NCBI RefSeq assembly: GCF_001025195.1
Contig: NZ_AP012325.1
Location: 1,674,001 to 1,738,000, forward strand
Origin: Bifidobacterium catenulatum DSM 16992 = JCM 1194 = LMG 11043
GTDB lineage: Bacteria > Actinomycetota > Actinomycetes > Actinomycetales > Bifidobacteriaceae
Reading direction: 5' to 3'
Length of the DNA: 64,000 nucleotides
Shown here: piece by piece, positions 36,061-45,645 of the stretch
How the letters are laid out: each line of letters starts with the position of its first letter
Numbering within the stretch: the first letter of the stretch is position 1
The notes under the pieces: model-generated
Databases searched by the model: none
The model's input: only the letters and a program-made list of their open reading frames with translations
What the model was told of the DNA's origin: nothing
Program-made: the position numbers and the translations under genes

Positions 36061-37256
36061 GGTCTTGTACTCCCCTTGGCATCGTCGATGAGTGTGAAGA
36101 GCCGACGAACTTGATCCTCATAGTCGAATCGTCCGCCTTGGAGGTTGGAGCTCAAGGTGGCGCACAAGGATTTGTCGTTCAATAGTCTGATGATGCCTTC
36201 AGCCAACGCGGTTTCATCGGGGCGGACCAGAATCCCATCGTGTCCATCGGTAATTTGTTCGCGCGAGCTGGGTATGTCGGTGGCAACGATTGGTTTGGCC
36301 AGAATTCTTGCCTCCTGCAATGCCAGACTGTATCCCTCGTATCTGGACGGCTGCACGTAGATGTCAGTCGCGGCGACATATGGGTATGGGTTTGCGACGC
36401 GACCTTTCAGTATGAAATGGTGTTCGAGGCCGTACGCGTGAATCATGGTTTCCAGTTCGGCCCGCTGGTCGCCCTCGCCAAGTACCAGCCATGTAAAGTC
36501 CAGTCCACGTTGGCGTAGCAAAGCGGCCGCCTTTACCGCGATGTCAATGCCTTTCTGAGAAAGCAATCTTCCCAATGTAACCAATTTGTTGGGACGTTCG
36601 GCGAAATCGTCTGGCACCGGTTGCGAGGCCTTCCGCCTGATATCGTCGGCATCCAGCACGTTGTACAGCACCTCGGCCTTATCCGCGTACGCGGAAGCCT
36701 GCTCCACGAATCTGTGTTTCACCGATTCGGATACGCAGAAGACTTTGTCGTATCCATGCAGGTATGGCATGGCCAACGGCAGCCATTCCATCTGTTCGTC
36801 GTGCATCCACGTCGCATGGAAGTCCGCATCCAGTTGCACGCCGAGCGTAGTGGTCAACGATCCGTAGCCTCGAAAATCGAGCACCGCGTCAAAATGCTCT
36901 GTTGGCAAATCATCGATGTGGGAAGAAGCGTAGTCGTACACCAGATTGCGTTTGTCGTTGCTGGCGATGGTTAGGAGCTTGCGCCCGAGGCGGTAGAGAC
37001 TGCGGCGAATCGTGCCACAGTCAGAAAAGTCATTGACTCCGATGGCATACGCGAAAGCGGAAGTGAAATGGCAGTGCCGGACCGCAACCTGATCCGGGAG
37101 CATGTTCAGCAAGGGTCCTTGGCGTTCTGCCGTCAACAATGTCACGGAAACCTGGTTGTAGTCCAGATCTTGCAACAAACGAACCAAGGCGATTTCCATT
37201 CCGCCATCGCCTAGACCGCACAAGACGGCGATACGTTTACGAGATGCATCAATCAC
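36057..37256 (-). CDS. GT4 family glycosyltransferase
   Basis: About 399 residues. KRIAVLCGLGDGGMEIALVR starts the N-terminal domain. The donor half has LVTLGRLLSQKGIDIAVKAA, WLVLGEGDQRAELE, HFILKGRVANPYPYVAATDI and VQPSRYEGYSLALQEARILA. The GTG at 37256 is chosen: it follows AGGGGA and overlaps the upstream stop in a GTGA arrangement. The longer frame to 37382 would run 127 bases into the upstream GT2. Predicted cytoplasmic EPS chain-extending enzyme. Confidence 0.86.
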   Translation of the reverse strand: MIDASRKRIAVLCGLGDGGMEIALVRLLQDLDYNQVSVTLLTAERQGPLLNMLPDQVAVRHCHFTSAFAYAIGVNDFSDCGTIRRSLYRLGRKLLTIASNDKRNLVYDYASSHIDDLPTEHFDAVLDFRGYGSLTTTLGVQLDADFHATWMHDEQMEWLPLAMPYLHGYDKVFCVSESVKHRFVEQASAYADKAEVLYNVLDADDIRRKASQPVPDDFAERPNKLVTLGRLLSQKGIDIAVKAAALLRQRGLDFTWLVLGEGDQRAELETMIHAYGLEHHFILKGRVANPYPYVAATDIYVQPSRYEGYSLALQEARILAKPIVATDIPSSREQITDGHDGILVRPDETALAEGIIRLLNDKSLCATLSSNLQGGRFDYEDQVRRLFTLIDDAKGSTRP

Positions 37257-38239
37257 GATATTTTCCCCTTTACGCGGTTCCAGATGGGGTAGAACAGTGA
37301 CGGGCAGAAGGTTCCGCCAAGGATGCGTATCCAATATCGGGGCGAATGCAATCGCTTCAACGCATGCCACCAGTATTTGCACAGAATCTTCCTATATTCG
37401 TCCCGATGCGACGGATCGTTAATGGCGTAGGTACGTAACAGTAGTTCCTCCGCCAAAATAGCATAGGAAGCTAATACTGAGGACCTTGACTCTTTCGGTA
37501 CGATGGTCATCATGTGTTCGTGTGCCTCCAGACAGGTCGCCACGGATTCCAAGTCCACCTTGTGGGATGTGGAGTTAGGATTATTGCGGTAGTTGTATAG
37601 GCACCGGTCAGTGCTCACCGTCACTGCAGATAACGACGCGTATTCCACGTCGAACAGTAAATCTTCGCACATGCTGATTCGCGAATCGAACCGAAGATTC
37701 TCCCGCTCAATCAACGCGCGTGAGAAGAACTTGTTCCACACATAGCCTTTCACTCCGGAATAGGCGAGGATGCAATCCAATGCGTCCTTGCGGGAAAGGA
37801 CGCCGGAAGGAATCCGGTAATCAGGTTCCTGAGCGTGCACGGCGCTTGGGGTGGCGTCAGCCGGCACACTTCGGTAATTGAATATGGCCATCTGCGCATG
37901 CCTGTCATGGACCAGCTCAAGCAGTTCCTCGACGGTTTCCTCTTCAAGCCAATCATCGGCATCCACGAATTCCAGCCAATCGCCATCCGCCGCGTCAAGT
38001 CCGGCGTTTCTCGCCGCGGAAACGCCGCTGTTGGCACGGTGAATCACCATGACGCGAGCGTCCTTGTCGGCCCATGCATCGCATAAGTCGGCACTACCGT
38101 CCGTGGAGCCATCATCCACGAGAATCACCTGAATATCTGCATGTGTCTGATGCAACAGGCTGTCGACGCACGTGTCTAGATAGTCGCGCGCATTGTATAC
38201 GGGAACGATAAGGCTGACCAGTTGGTTCTTCTCGTTCAT
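37253..38239 (-). CDS. GT2 family glycosyltransferase
   Basis: 328 residues. LVSLIVPVYNARDYLDTCVD, LVDDGSTDGSADLCDAWADK and EFVDADDWLEEETVEELLEL (DXD written D-A-D-D) give the GT-A core. The second half has GVKGYVWNKFFSRALIEREN and SMCEDLLFDVEYAS. The start MNEKNQ overlaps the upstream gene by four bases (ATGA). Likely adds one residue of the repeat unit. Confidence 0.87.
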   Translation of the reverse strand: MNEKNQLVSLIVPVYNARDYLDTCVDSLLHQTHADIQVILVDDGSTDGSADLCDAWADKDARVMVIHRANSGVSAARNAGLDAADGDWLEFVDADDWLEEETVEELLELVHDRHAQMAIFNYRSVPADATPSAVHAQEPDYRIPSGVLSRKDALDCILAYSGVKGYVWNKFFSRALIERENLRFDSRISMCEDLLFDVEYASLSAVTVSTDRCLYNYRNNPNSTSHKVDLESVATCLEAHEHMMTIVPKESRSSVLASYAILAEELLLRTYAINDPSHRDEYRKILCKYWWHALKRLHSPRYWIRILGGTFCPSLFYPIWNRVKGKIS

Positions 38240-39219
38240 GGGCGGCCTCCGGACACCCGTTGCAGCATACGGTACGTTCTGGGCGCGAAGGACAGGAACA
38301 GCAGTTTAGCCTTTCTTGAAACCGAAACTCTGTCATCATGGAGCACCGGACGAAGAAAATGTCTCATATCGCGCGCAATACGATGGTATATCACGGCCGG
38401 CGCGTCACTTTGGAAAATATTGAACAGCACATCGGCACGTCCCTGAAGACGGAAGTAGTCCATGGCTTTTTTGTCGGAGTAGCCATGCTGGGTAAGGTAA
38501 TCGCAGCATAAGTCAGAAATCTGGATCTCGTCGCACGAATGGTCGTTGAACACGCTCATATGGACGATAGAACCTTGTCTGATGCTGTAATGGTACAGAG
38601 GTTCCATCCGTACGAAAATGCTGTTCATCCGCAGGAACACCTGTGTGAGCACGTAATAGTCCTCACTATTCAGTCCTTCATGGAAGCGAATGCCATGGTC
38701 ACCTTTGAAAAGCCGAGCGTCGAACATCTTCCCCCATACCGGCCCTGCCAATGACAGGTGGTATAGGAATTGGATCATGGCTTCCTCACTGTCCATGATT
38801 CCTTCGGGCGTGCTTCGCGTGTCGGCGACCACACTACCATCCTCCAAATCATGCAGACATGAGCACATCACCACATCCGATCCGCTTTGCTCGTGCCAGC
38901 TCAACAGTTCGGAGATGTAGTTTGGTTCCACATAATCATCGCTGTCCACAAAGGTGACCAGATCGCCAACGATGATGTCCAATCCCGCGTTCCTGGCCGA
39001 GGCCAGACCTCCATTCTTTTTATGTACCACGCGTATGCGGGAATCGCGGGCTGCCCATTCATCACACAATTGGGGGCAACGGTCCGGTGAGCCATCATCC
39101 ACCACAACAATATCCAATTGCTTGTAATCCTGTTCGACGATGCTCTTTATGCATCTGTCGAGGTAGCGTTCCACGCCGTAGACGGGAACAATCACGGAAA
39201 CTATCTGTCTACCGTCCAT
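38236..39219 (-). CDS. GT2 family glycosyltransferase
   Basis: About 327 residues from ATG 39219 (MDGRQIVSVIVPVYG), which overlaps the upstream TGA; the longer frame to 39270 would run 52 bases into the upstream gene. VERYLDRCIKSIVEQDYKQL, VVDDGSPDRCPQLCDEW and TFVDSDDYVEPNYISELLSW are the GT-A motifs. The second half has LAGPVWGKMFDARLFK and HEGLNSEDYYVLTQVFLRM. Related to the GT2 at 29924. Confidence 0.87.
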   Translation of the reverse strand: MDGRQIVSVIVPVYGVERYLDRCIKSIVEQDYKQLDIVVVDDGSPDRCPQLCDEWAARDSRIRVVHKKNGGLASARNAGLDIIVGDLVTFVDSDDYVEPNYISELLSWHEQSGSDVVMCSCLHDLEDGSVVADTRSTPEGIMDSEEAMIQFLYHLSLAGPVWGKMFDARLFKGDHGIRFHEGLNSEDYYVLTQVFLRMNSIFVRMEPLYHYSIRQGSIVHMSVFNDHSCDEIQISDLCCDYLTQHGYSDKKAMDYFRLQGRADVLFNIFQSDAPAVIYHRIARDMRHFLRPVLHDDRVSVSRKAKLLFLSFAPRTYRMLQRVSGGRP

Positions 39220-40322
39220 CAGTCCAACACCATCCCATTCGAATCGAACGCCTGCAACAATGACAGCCAATCGTTAAGAATCGTAGTCATGTCATAACGT
39301 TGAGCGTTGTTCTCACTCATGCTGGAATATTTGACACGCTTGGCGCAATCATCAATCAGCTCATTGATGGCCTTGGCCATGGCGTCGATGTCTTCCAACA
39401 GCACGAGGGCTCCGTTGATACCGTCTTCGACGATTTCGGCAGGGCCTGTCGGGCAATCGAAGCTCACCAATGGCAGACGATGTGCTTTAGCCTCGAGCAA
39501 CACCATTGGCAGTCCTTCGAAGCGGGAGGTCATGACGAACATGGCGGACCGCCTGTAGTACGCGTCCACGTCATCGACTCGACCTTCAAGTGTCAGCCGG
39601 CCGTCCAGATGAGCATCATGAATCTTCTGCTCGAGCGACGGTCTGTCTTCGCCTTCTCCAAGAATCTTCCATTGCCAGTCCGGATGGTCCGGCAGCACTT
39701 TGGCGGCGACGTCGACCAGCAAGTCGAAGCCTTTCTGGTATGCCAGTCGGCCAGAGCTCAGAATCAGCTTGGAATCCACGTCATATGAGACAGGGCCTTC
39801 AGGCGCCTGCATGGGGTTCGGAATGGCAATGACCGGACATCTCAACGTGAGATTGGTCTCGTACAGCTTCTTGTCGGTTTCAGTCAGAGTAACGATGGCG
39901 TCCGCGCTGCGGGCGGCCCACCGACGAGTCAACTTACGATATGGCACATCCGGATTCTGCAGGTAATTAAAGTGTTCCCAGGACACTACCTTTACGCCAG
40001 TTTTCCTTTTGAGCGGGAGGGAATACATGTCCAGAATGCCGTCGATGTCAATCACTACGTCGATATGCTGTTTCACAACGATGTTCCGCAGTCGTTTGCA
40101 GGTATCGAAATAATGTTGGATACCGTGTGTCACCGTCGGATACAGACTGAATCGCTGGATGTTCGAGTCAATCGGGAAAAACGGACTGTCATGCTCCTCG
40201 AAAAGGCTGATGAAGGAGATTGTGTAATCAGTGCCCGCCGAAAGTGTGTTGGCGAGCATGATGGACACATTCTCCGTGCCTCCTGAACGGGTGATGTCAC
40301 CGGAGAAAAAACCGACGTGCAT
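39219..40322 (-). CDS. GT4 family glycosyltransferase
   Basis: About 367 residues from ATG 40322 (MHVGFFSGDITRSGGTEN), which overlaps the upstream stop; the longer frame to 40397 starts inside the upstream gene. The donor domain shows LILSSGRLAYQKGFDLLVDV, WKILGEGEDRPSLEQKI and FVMTSRFEGLPMVLLEAKAH with the paired Glu. EPSDE-type chain extension is inferred from family and operon. Confidence 0.87.
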   Translation of the reverse strand: MHVGFFSGDITRSGGTENVSIMLANTLSAGTDYTISFISLFEEHDSPFFPIDSNIQRFSLYPTVTHGIQHYFDTCKRLRNIVVKQHIDVVIDIDGILDMYSLPLKRKTGVKVVSWEHFNYLQNPDVPYRKLTRRWAARSADAIVTLTETDKKLYETNLTLRCPVIAIPNPMQAPEGPVSYDVDSKLILSSGRLAYQKGFDLLVDVAAKVLPDHPDWQWKILGEGEDRPSLEQKIHDAHLDGRLTLEGRVDDVDAYYRRSAMFVMTSRFEGLPMVLLEAKAHRLPLVSFDCPTGPAEIVEDGINGALVLLEDIDAMAKAINELIDDCAKRVKYSSMSENNAQRYDMTTILNDWLSLLQAFDSNGMVLD

Positions 40323-41518
40323 CAGACATCCTCTCTTGCAACGCTGTTCGCGTGCTTTCCGACGCGTCCTTTGATTTTTTTGACATCCCGTTTCCACTGG
40401 GACAGGCGCTGGTTCGGGGAGAACACCAGCAAATGCAATACAGGGAATGTGGCCGCTTCATGACGGACCCATGATCCGAAGTCCGGTTCGAACAGCACCG
40501 AAGCAAGCACATAGCCCAGGAAAATCGAAATGGCCAGGAACTGCGTGTCATCCTCGATCTCATCAAGCTTGCCGAACAGGTGCACCAGATACACGGTGAC
40601 AGCCACTTGGAAGAGGCAGAACGGCAGATACTGAACACCTTTCACCGCCAGCTCGAACGGAATCATCATGCGGACCGCGTTGATCAGATAGTTCAGCAGG
40701 AACAATGGCAGGCTCGTGGAGTTGTCTCCACCCACCCAGTTTTTGATGATGGTGACGCTGTCGGCGTCACCTTCTCGGCCACTCAAACTGTAGTCACGGA
40801 CATCCATAATCTGTTGGTATTCGTCAGGCATGAGCACACTGGCCACCACCATCATCGCGCATACCAACAAGTACATCGTGGCTACCGTGATAGCAATCTT
40901 AGCCGCAGGAGGAATCCTGCGAATTTTACGGAAAACCACGAGAATGCAGTAGATGGCAAGAACAAATGCGGCGATCAGTATGTAATACGAACGGAACACC
41001 TTGCTCTCAAAATACAGGACCACCGCTGCAAGAACGATTTTCATGAAGGAGTTCTCGATTGGTATCAGCAGTACCAGATACACCGCCATGAAGAACAGGA
41101 ACTGGATGACGTCCTTGCCGATGTTGAAAACATAGATATTCAGCAGACCGATACAGGACAACAGGAAAATGGTCTGTACCATATCAGGCTCGGGAAGTCT
41201 CAACACCATGAAAAACACAACCAACGTCAGAGATAGACCAAGGAACCAGCTCCATTGGCTCATCGTGGTGAAACTGAAGACGTTAATGTTTTTGAAGAAA
41301 TTGGCGGCAACGATGTAAGTGCCAGCCCAAGCGTGCACTCCTACATCCTCATTAGCCATGCCCAAAATACGATTGTTGTCATAGAAATATTTCGCCGGGA
41401 GCAACATGGTCAGCAGCTTGGCCGCCAACATCACGACAAAGACAAGGATAAGAGTCGCGTTCTTGTTTCGGTTCTCCCACCAACCGCCTTTATCCGCCAG
41501 TTCAAGTTCATCGTTCAT
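40322..41518 (-). CDS. EpsG-like membrane protein, likely EPS polymerase
   Basis: 398 residues with about ten predicted helices. After a polar start (MNDELELADKGGWWENRNKN) come LILVFVVMLAAKLLTMLLPA, a loop with NNRILGMANEDVGVHAWAGT, and near the end VLFEPDFGSWVRHEAATFPV. This layout matches EpsG/Wzy-type proteins, unlike the Wzy at 11794. As the only such gene in the operon it is the best candidate to polymerise the unit made by the surrounding glycosyltransferases. The exact family is not certain. Confidence 0.75.
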   Translation of the reverse strand: MNDELELADKGGWWENRNKNATLILVFVVMLAAKLLTMLLPAKYFYDNNRILGMANEDVGVHAWAGTYIVAANFFKNINVFSFTTMSQWSWFLGLSLTLVVFFMVLRLPEPDMVQTIFLLSCIGLLNIYVFNIGKDVIQFLFFMAVYLVLLIPIENSFMKIVLAAVVLYFESKVFRSYYILIAAFVLAIYCILVVFRKIRRIPPAAKIAITVATMYLLVCAMMVVASVLMPDEYQQIMDVRDYSLSGREGDADSVTIIKNWVGGDNSTSLPLFLLNYLINAVRMMIPFELAVKGVQYLPFCLFQVAVTVYLVHLFGKLDEIEDDTQFLAISIFLGYVLASVLFEPDFGSWVRHEAATFPVLHLLVFSPNQRLSQWKRDVKKIKGRVGKHANSVAREDV

Positions 41519-41532
41519 GAATCAGAATCACC

Positions 41533-42690
41533 TCAGATGCGTTCGGCCTTGGCTAGCGCATCCACATAGAATTTTTGGAGCCATTCCGCATTGGCTTTGA
41601 TATCGAACCCCGCATCGGTCACAGTGTCCGCACCGGAAGCGCGATCCGTTCCGGCATATGCGGCATGCTGGTTCAGGATTCGCTTGGCCCATTCCGCTGG
41701 AGACTCATCCAAGCCAATGACCTGCACATTGCCTGTCACGTCGCATTGCTTGGGTACGCGGTCGGAAATGGTGCAGGGCAGACCGGATGCCTGCGCCTCG
41801 ATCATGGTGACCGGCAGCCCCTCATACAGGCTTGGTAGAATGAAGGAATCCATGCCCTGCAAAACCCGGTTCACGTCGGAACGTACGCCGAGGAACCTCA
41901 CTGCGTCATGCAGACCAAGCTCATCCACCTTGGCCTTGATTTGGTTTTTCAATTCGTCGTTCAGCTCGCCGCCGCCTACGAGCCACAGGACGCTGTTCGG
42001 GCACTGCTTGTGGACTTCGGCGAAGATATCGATCAGGAATGTATGGTTCTTCTGCGGGAAGAACCTTCCCACATGTCCAAGCACAAAGGTGTCTGGGTCG
42101 GTGACGCCGAATTCGGCACGCACCTTCGTGGCAAGGGATGAATCGTAGCGATAGGCGGAGGTGTCAATCGCGTTGCGCTGCTGAATCACCTTGCTCCGGT
42201 TCTTCTCACCGAACAGCCAATCCCCCGCTTCAGTGCCGCATGCGAACATATGTGTGACGTATTTCGGCAACCTCATGCGGAAATACTCGCGGAATATGGA
42301 TTTCAGGTCGAATCCGACCGGACGGTTGTGCGCGTGAGCGATGCGGACAGGAACGCCCTGCTCTGCAGCTATCCGCAAAGGGAAGTAGCTGCGTTCCTCA
42401 AGATTCGAATGGATAATCTGGTATTCCGGATGCTGTTGGAGGAAAGCACGGAATTCACGCTTGTACCGTCCGAAATACTGCGGGTACATCGGGCACATGC
42501 GGTAGATGCGTCCGCCCAACGCCTCGATCTCATCCTCATAGGCCGCATGGTAATCGCGATTGACCAGAAAATCATAAGTGACCTGCTCGCGGTCGAAATG
42601 ACGAAGGTAATTCATCATCATGGTTTCGGCACCACCACGGTCCATAACCGTGTCGAGTACCAATACGCGCAACGGGGAATGCTCAGGCAT
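41533..42690 (-). CDS. GT4 family glycosyltransferase (EpsF-like)
   Basis: 385 residues. LRVLVLDTVMDRGGAETMMM, RIAHAHNRPVGFDLKS, GHVGRFFPQKNHTFLIDIFA, LWLVGGGELNDELKNQIKAK, RFLGVRSDVNRVLQGMDSFI and LPSLYEGLPVTMIEAQASG give a complete GT-B enzyme. It resembles 4897-6045 over its whole length, so the two may use the same donor. The start overlaps the acetyltransferase gene by eight bases; the stop is 14 bases before the EpsG-like start. Confidence 0.88.
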   Translation of the reverse strand: MPEHSPLRVLVLDTVMDRGGAETMMMNYLRHFDREQVTYDFLVNRDYHAAYEDEIEALGGRIYRMCPMYPQYFGRYKREFRAFLQQHPEYQIIHSNLEERSYFPLRIAAEQGVPVRIAHAHNRPVGFDLKSIFREYFRMRLPKYVTHMFACGTEAGDWLFGEKNRSKVIQQRNAIDTSAYRYDSSLATKVRAEFGVTDPDTFVLGHVGRFFPQKNHTFLIDIFAEVHKQCPNSVLWLVGGGELNDELKNQIKAKVDELGLHDAVRFLGVRSDVNRVLQGMDSFILPSLYEGLPVTMIEAQASGLPCTISDRVPKQCDVTGNVQVIGLDESPAEWAKRILNQHAAYAGTDRASGADTVTDAGFDIKANAEWLQKFYVDALAKAERI

Positions 42691-43174
42691 GACGAACCTC
42701 TTCCTTGATCAACCGTTGTTCCAAACGCACCACGGTATCGGACGGAATCGGGGAATCGATCACGCAGCCCGCACCGATCACGCAGTTGTCTCCGATGGAG
42801 GCGCCTTTGATGATGGTCACATTGCTGCCGATCCAGCAGTGTTTTCCGATCACAACCGGTGCCGTGGAATAGCCTTGGCCTTTGATGGATTCATCCGCGT
42901 TGACGAAACGATGGTTGTGGTCGTAGATACGCACGTTTTCACCGAAAATGGTGCCGTCTCCGATGCGGATTTCCTCGATGGCATGCACGGCGCAACCGTT
43001 GTTGAAGAACACATTGTCGCCGATGGTGATGGTTCCGCCCAATTCAGCGGTGAGCTGCAGTCCCTTACGGAAATGCAACGCCTTGCCCCAACGGATGGAT
43101 CTGCCGTAAATGACCCTGTACAAAGCTTTCAGTAGCGCTCCGGTAAACCGGTACCACAGCTTCACTACTACCAC
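42683..43174 (-). CDS. hexapeptide-repeat O-acetyltransferase
   Basis: 163 residues of left-handed beta-helix repeats: IGDNVFFNNGCAVHAIEE, IRIGDGTIFGENVRIYDHNH (candidate catalytic His), VVIGKHCWIGSNVTIIKGAS and IGDNCVIGAGCVIDS. It belongs to the LbH/maltose-serine acetyltransferase-like group that acetylates sugars from acetyl-CoA. In this operon it probably acetylates an EPS sugar in the cytoplasm. Start ATG 43174, 51 bases after the BY-kinase stop. Confidence 0.86.
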   Translation of the reverse strand: MVVVKLWYRFTGALLKALYRVIYGRSIRWGKALHFRKGLQLTAELGGTITIGDNVFFNNGCAVHAIEEIRIGDGTIFGENVRIYDHNHRFVNADESIKGQGYSTAPVVIGKHCWIGSNVTIIKGASIGDNCVIGAGCVIDSPIPSDTVVRLEQRLIKEEVRHA

Positions 43175-43225
43175 CGACTCTCCCCCGTTCTACTCACTAG
43201 TCCGCTTGGAATAACCACTGAGTGT

Positions 43226-44647
43226 TCAGTGCTTGCTCTTGGAACGGGAGATGCCCGACTTGGACTTTCGCTTGGAGGAAGAGCCGGCATCCTCATGATC
43301 CTCATGGTAGTAATAGCTGGAACGGCCGGCATTGTTCACGGACACCATGTTCAGCACCACGCCCCGGATGGCGGTCTTGGACATGCGGAATTCCTTCACG
43401 ACCTCACGCAGCGCCTTCTTCTGCGCGACGCCTTGGCCCACGACCAGCAGCAGTACGCCACCCTTTTCCGCGAAAACGGCGGCATCGTTGGCGACCGTCA
43501 TCGGGGCGGTGTCGACGATGACGTAATCGTATCGTTCGGCGGCCTGGTCAACCAGCTGACGCATGGCGTCAGATCCCAGGATGATGCCGGATGGTGTCTT
43601 CTGCTCTTCGGCGGGAAGAACCTGCAGATACGACTTCCAATACGGCTGGATGGCCTCCTTCGCGGAAACCTCTCCGGCCAGCAGGGAGACCAGGCCGACG
43701 CCGCTGTTCATGCCAAGGGCCTTGGCCACCGACGGATGGCGCACATCGGCATCGATGAGCAGAACACTCTTGCCTTTTTCGGCGAATGCGGCAGCCATAT
43801 TCACCGACACTGTGGTCTTGCCCTCGCGAGGATTGGTGGAAGTCACGATAATGACGTTCTGCTGCTTCAAGTCCTTCGGAGTGACGAAGGAAATATTCGT
43901 AGTCAGACGGCGGACTTCTTCAGCAGCACGGCCACGTGGCTTGGTGATAACGGCGGGGACGCCATTGGACACAGTGTGAGCCTTCGGCACGGATGCAAGC
44001 ACGGGATCGCGGACAACGGTCTGCACGTCAGAAACGTCATTGACGCCCTTGTCGAACATCTCGCGCAGAACAGCGCCCAGCATCGCGATGATAAGACCAG
44101 CAACGATACCGATGGCAAGATTCGCCTGGACGTTCGGCGATGACGCGACCCGAGGCTCCACCGGCGCCTGGATGGTGGCGAAGGAAACATTGATGTCGGG
44201 GCCCGCCATGGCGGAAACCTGCTTCTTCAGTTGCTTTACCAACTCTTTGACAATACGCACGGTCTGTGCTGGATTCGAATCAGTGGCATAAATGTAGACA
44301 ATGGGAGATGAATCATTAGTTGCCGCCGAAACATTGGAACGCAATGCAGTCGGCGTGGTGTGCAGACCCAAGTTGTCAATAACGGACTGCAGAATCTCAT
44401 CAGATTGGACAAGATCGGGATACAGGCTGGCCAGCGAGCTGCCATTCGCATATTGCTGCTGGTTCGTCGTAGTCGAGCTTTCACTGGATGATGCGGAATC
44501 ATACTGCGTCAATATCTCAGTGCTTGCTGTATAGATAGGTGTGGCGGCGAATGTCGTCCCCGCGACAACGCCCACCACCACGCAGAACAGCACGATTTCC
44601 ACAATCCAATGCTTCTTGATAGCTCTCAGCACGTCCGAAATAGTCAT
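43226..44647 (-). CDS. Wzz-BY-kinase: chain-length regulator fused to tyrosine kinase
   Basis: 473 residues. Wzz domain first: helix near 17-38 (WIVEIVLFCVVVGVVAGTTF), periplasmic-type loop, second helix near 172-195 (NLAIGIVAGLIIAMLGAVLR). Then the BY-kinase: Walker A TSTNPREGKTTVSVN near 270, Walker A' VLLIDADVRHPSVAK near 292, Walker B YVIVDTAPM near 372, and a C-terminal tyrosine cluster SSYYYHEDHE with a Lys/Ser-rich end. It controls EPS chain length through cycles of autophosphorylation. The ATG at 44647 with GAGAGGGA upstream is chosen; the longer frame to 44959 is antisense to IS debris. First gene of the 15-kb operon. Confidence 0.9.
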   Translation of the reverse strand: MTISDVLRAIKKHWIVEIVLFCVVVGVVAGTTFAATPIYTASTEILTQYDSASSSESSTTTNQQQYANGSSLASLYPDLVQSDEILQSVIDNLGLHTTPTALRSNVSAATNDSSPIVYIYATDSNPAQTVRIVKELVKQLKKQVSAMAGPDINVSFATIQAPVEPRVASSPNVQANLAIGIVAGLIIAMLGAVLREMFDKGVNDVSDVQTVVRDPVLASVPKAHTVSNGVPAVITKPRGRAAEEVRRLTTNISFVTPKDLKQQNVIIVTSTNPREGKTTVSVNMAAAFAEKGKSVLLIDADVRHPSVAKALGMNSGVGLVSLLAGEVSAKEAIQPYWKSYLQVLPAEEQKTPSGIILGSDAMRQLVDQAAERYDYVIVDTAPMTVANDAAVFAEKGGVLLLVVGQGVAQKKALREVVKEFRMSKTAIRGVVLNMVSVNNAGRSSYYYHEDHEDAGSSSKRKSKSGISRSKSKH

Positions 44648-44766
44648 GTGTTCCCTCTCATTCTCACACTGAAGCGAGCGCTCCACCCCACTTGCCAAGA
44701 AACGCTCAGCCATTTCGTAAGCTATCTTACCGTTTCCCCCGACAAGGATTGGTAGCGGGCTGCGGG

Positions 44767-45130
44767 TGTTTTCTTGGAGACCGAGCGAAAGGATTATCGT
44801 ATGTCCGGTCCCGAGGAACGACGGCATGCGGTGGAACTGTACTTCACCACGTCGATGACAACGGCCCAGATGGCGAAGCACCTGGGCTAACCGACCGTGC
44901 CCGGAACGCTGGCTGGCGGCGGATCCCCGGTATACCGGCCATATGACCCAACCCATCATCCCACCGGGGACAAAGGACCAAGGCAGTCGAACCGGTGCCG
45001 GGTAGCATGCAGAAGAAGCGGGCCGCCGAACGGCTCGGCGCGGGCGTCGGAGCAGTCCACAACTGGGTCAAGGCGTACCGCGAAGGTGGAATGGCCGCGT
45101 TGCAGACCAGAAACAAGAACGCCGCGCAGA
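44767..45130 (+). pseudogene. IS150-like element fragment (left end and orfA)
   Basis: The terminal repeat GTTTTCTTGGAGACCGAGCG near 44769 is followed by a relic of orfA ([20 protein letters not shown]), broken by a TAA near 44888 and by shifts, then [20 protein letters not shown] and MAALQTRNKNAAQNG. It is cut by the IS3 fragment at about 45133. It lies only 120 bases upstream of the BY-kinase start, so it may have displaced or supplied that operon's promoter. Confidence 0.75.
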
Positions 45131-45132
45131 AC

Positions 45133-45633
45133 GGCAGATGGATTGGCAGCGGTGTGTTGGACGGTTTCTTAGAGGACGAGTCCCTGTTCGGTGAACTCCT
45201 TCGGACTCCGGTATCCGAGGGTGGAGTGGAGCCGCCGGTTGTCGGACCACCACACGCAGTCGTCGGGGCCGCGCCTCAGCTGCCCGATCGTGGCGTAGCT
45301 GTTCCGGTACACGAGCTCCTTCTTCAGCAGCCTGTCCATCGATTCGACCACGGCGTTGCCGTGGGGGCCGCCCCTGCGCGGCGGCGATCCTTTGACATCG
45401 AACACGTCGAGCGGCTCGTCGATCTCCGTGTCGTCGAACCCGCCGCCCCGGTCGGCGTGGAACACCTGGACGTCCGTCAGCGGGAAGTCGAGCGTGGCGA
45501 ACGCGCCCGGCACCAGGCCCGCGTACCGTGCGGTTCGGACCGCTTGCGCGTGTACGCGCCCGTCATGCCCTGTTCGCGCATGATGCCACCGATGCGCCTC
45601 CCGGACGCGGTGACGCCAACAGCATATCAACAA
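45133..45633 (-). pseudogene. IS3 family element fragment (orfB 3' part)
   Basis: The end reads GATTGGCAGCGGTGTGTTGG, matching the right terminal repeat of the element at 17286-18503. The minus-strand orfB relic has ATLDFPLTDVQVFHADRGG, NAVVESMDRLLKKELVYRN and RRLHSTLGYRSPKEFTEQGL, ending near 45169. The front half is missing. Confidence 0.75.
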
Positions 45634-45645
45634 TATCTTGTCTCG

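Noticed and set aside
37257..37382. Extended N-terminus of the GT4 at 36057
   Set aside because: The extension lies wholly inside the upstream GT2 gene; a GTG start with AGGGGA at 37256 overlapping the stop is the pattern used in this operon.
44648..44959. N-terminal extension of the BY-kinase to 44959
   Set aside because: The extra 104 codons are antisense to IS150-like debris; ATG 44647 has a ribosome binding site and gives the normal family length.
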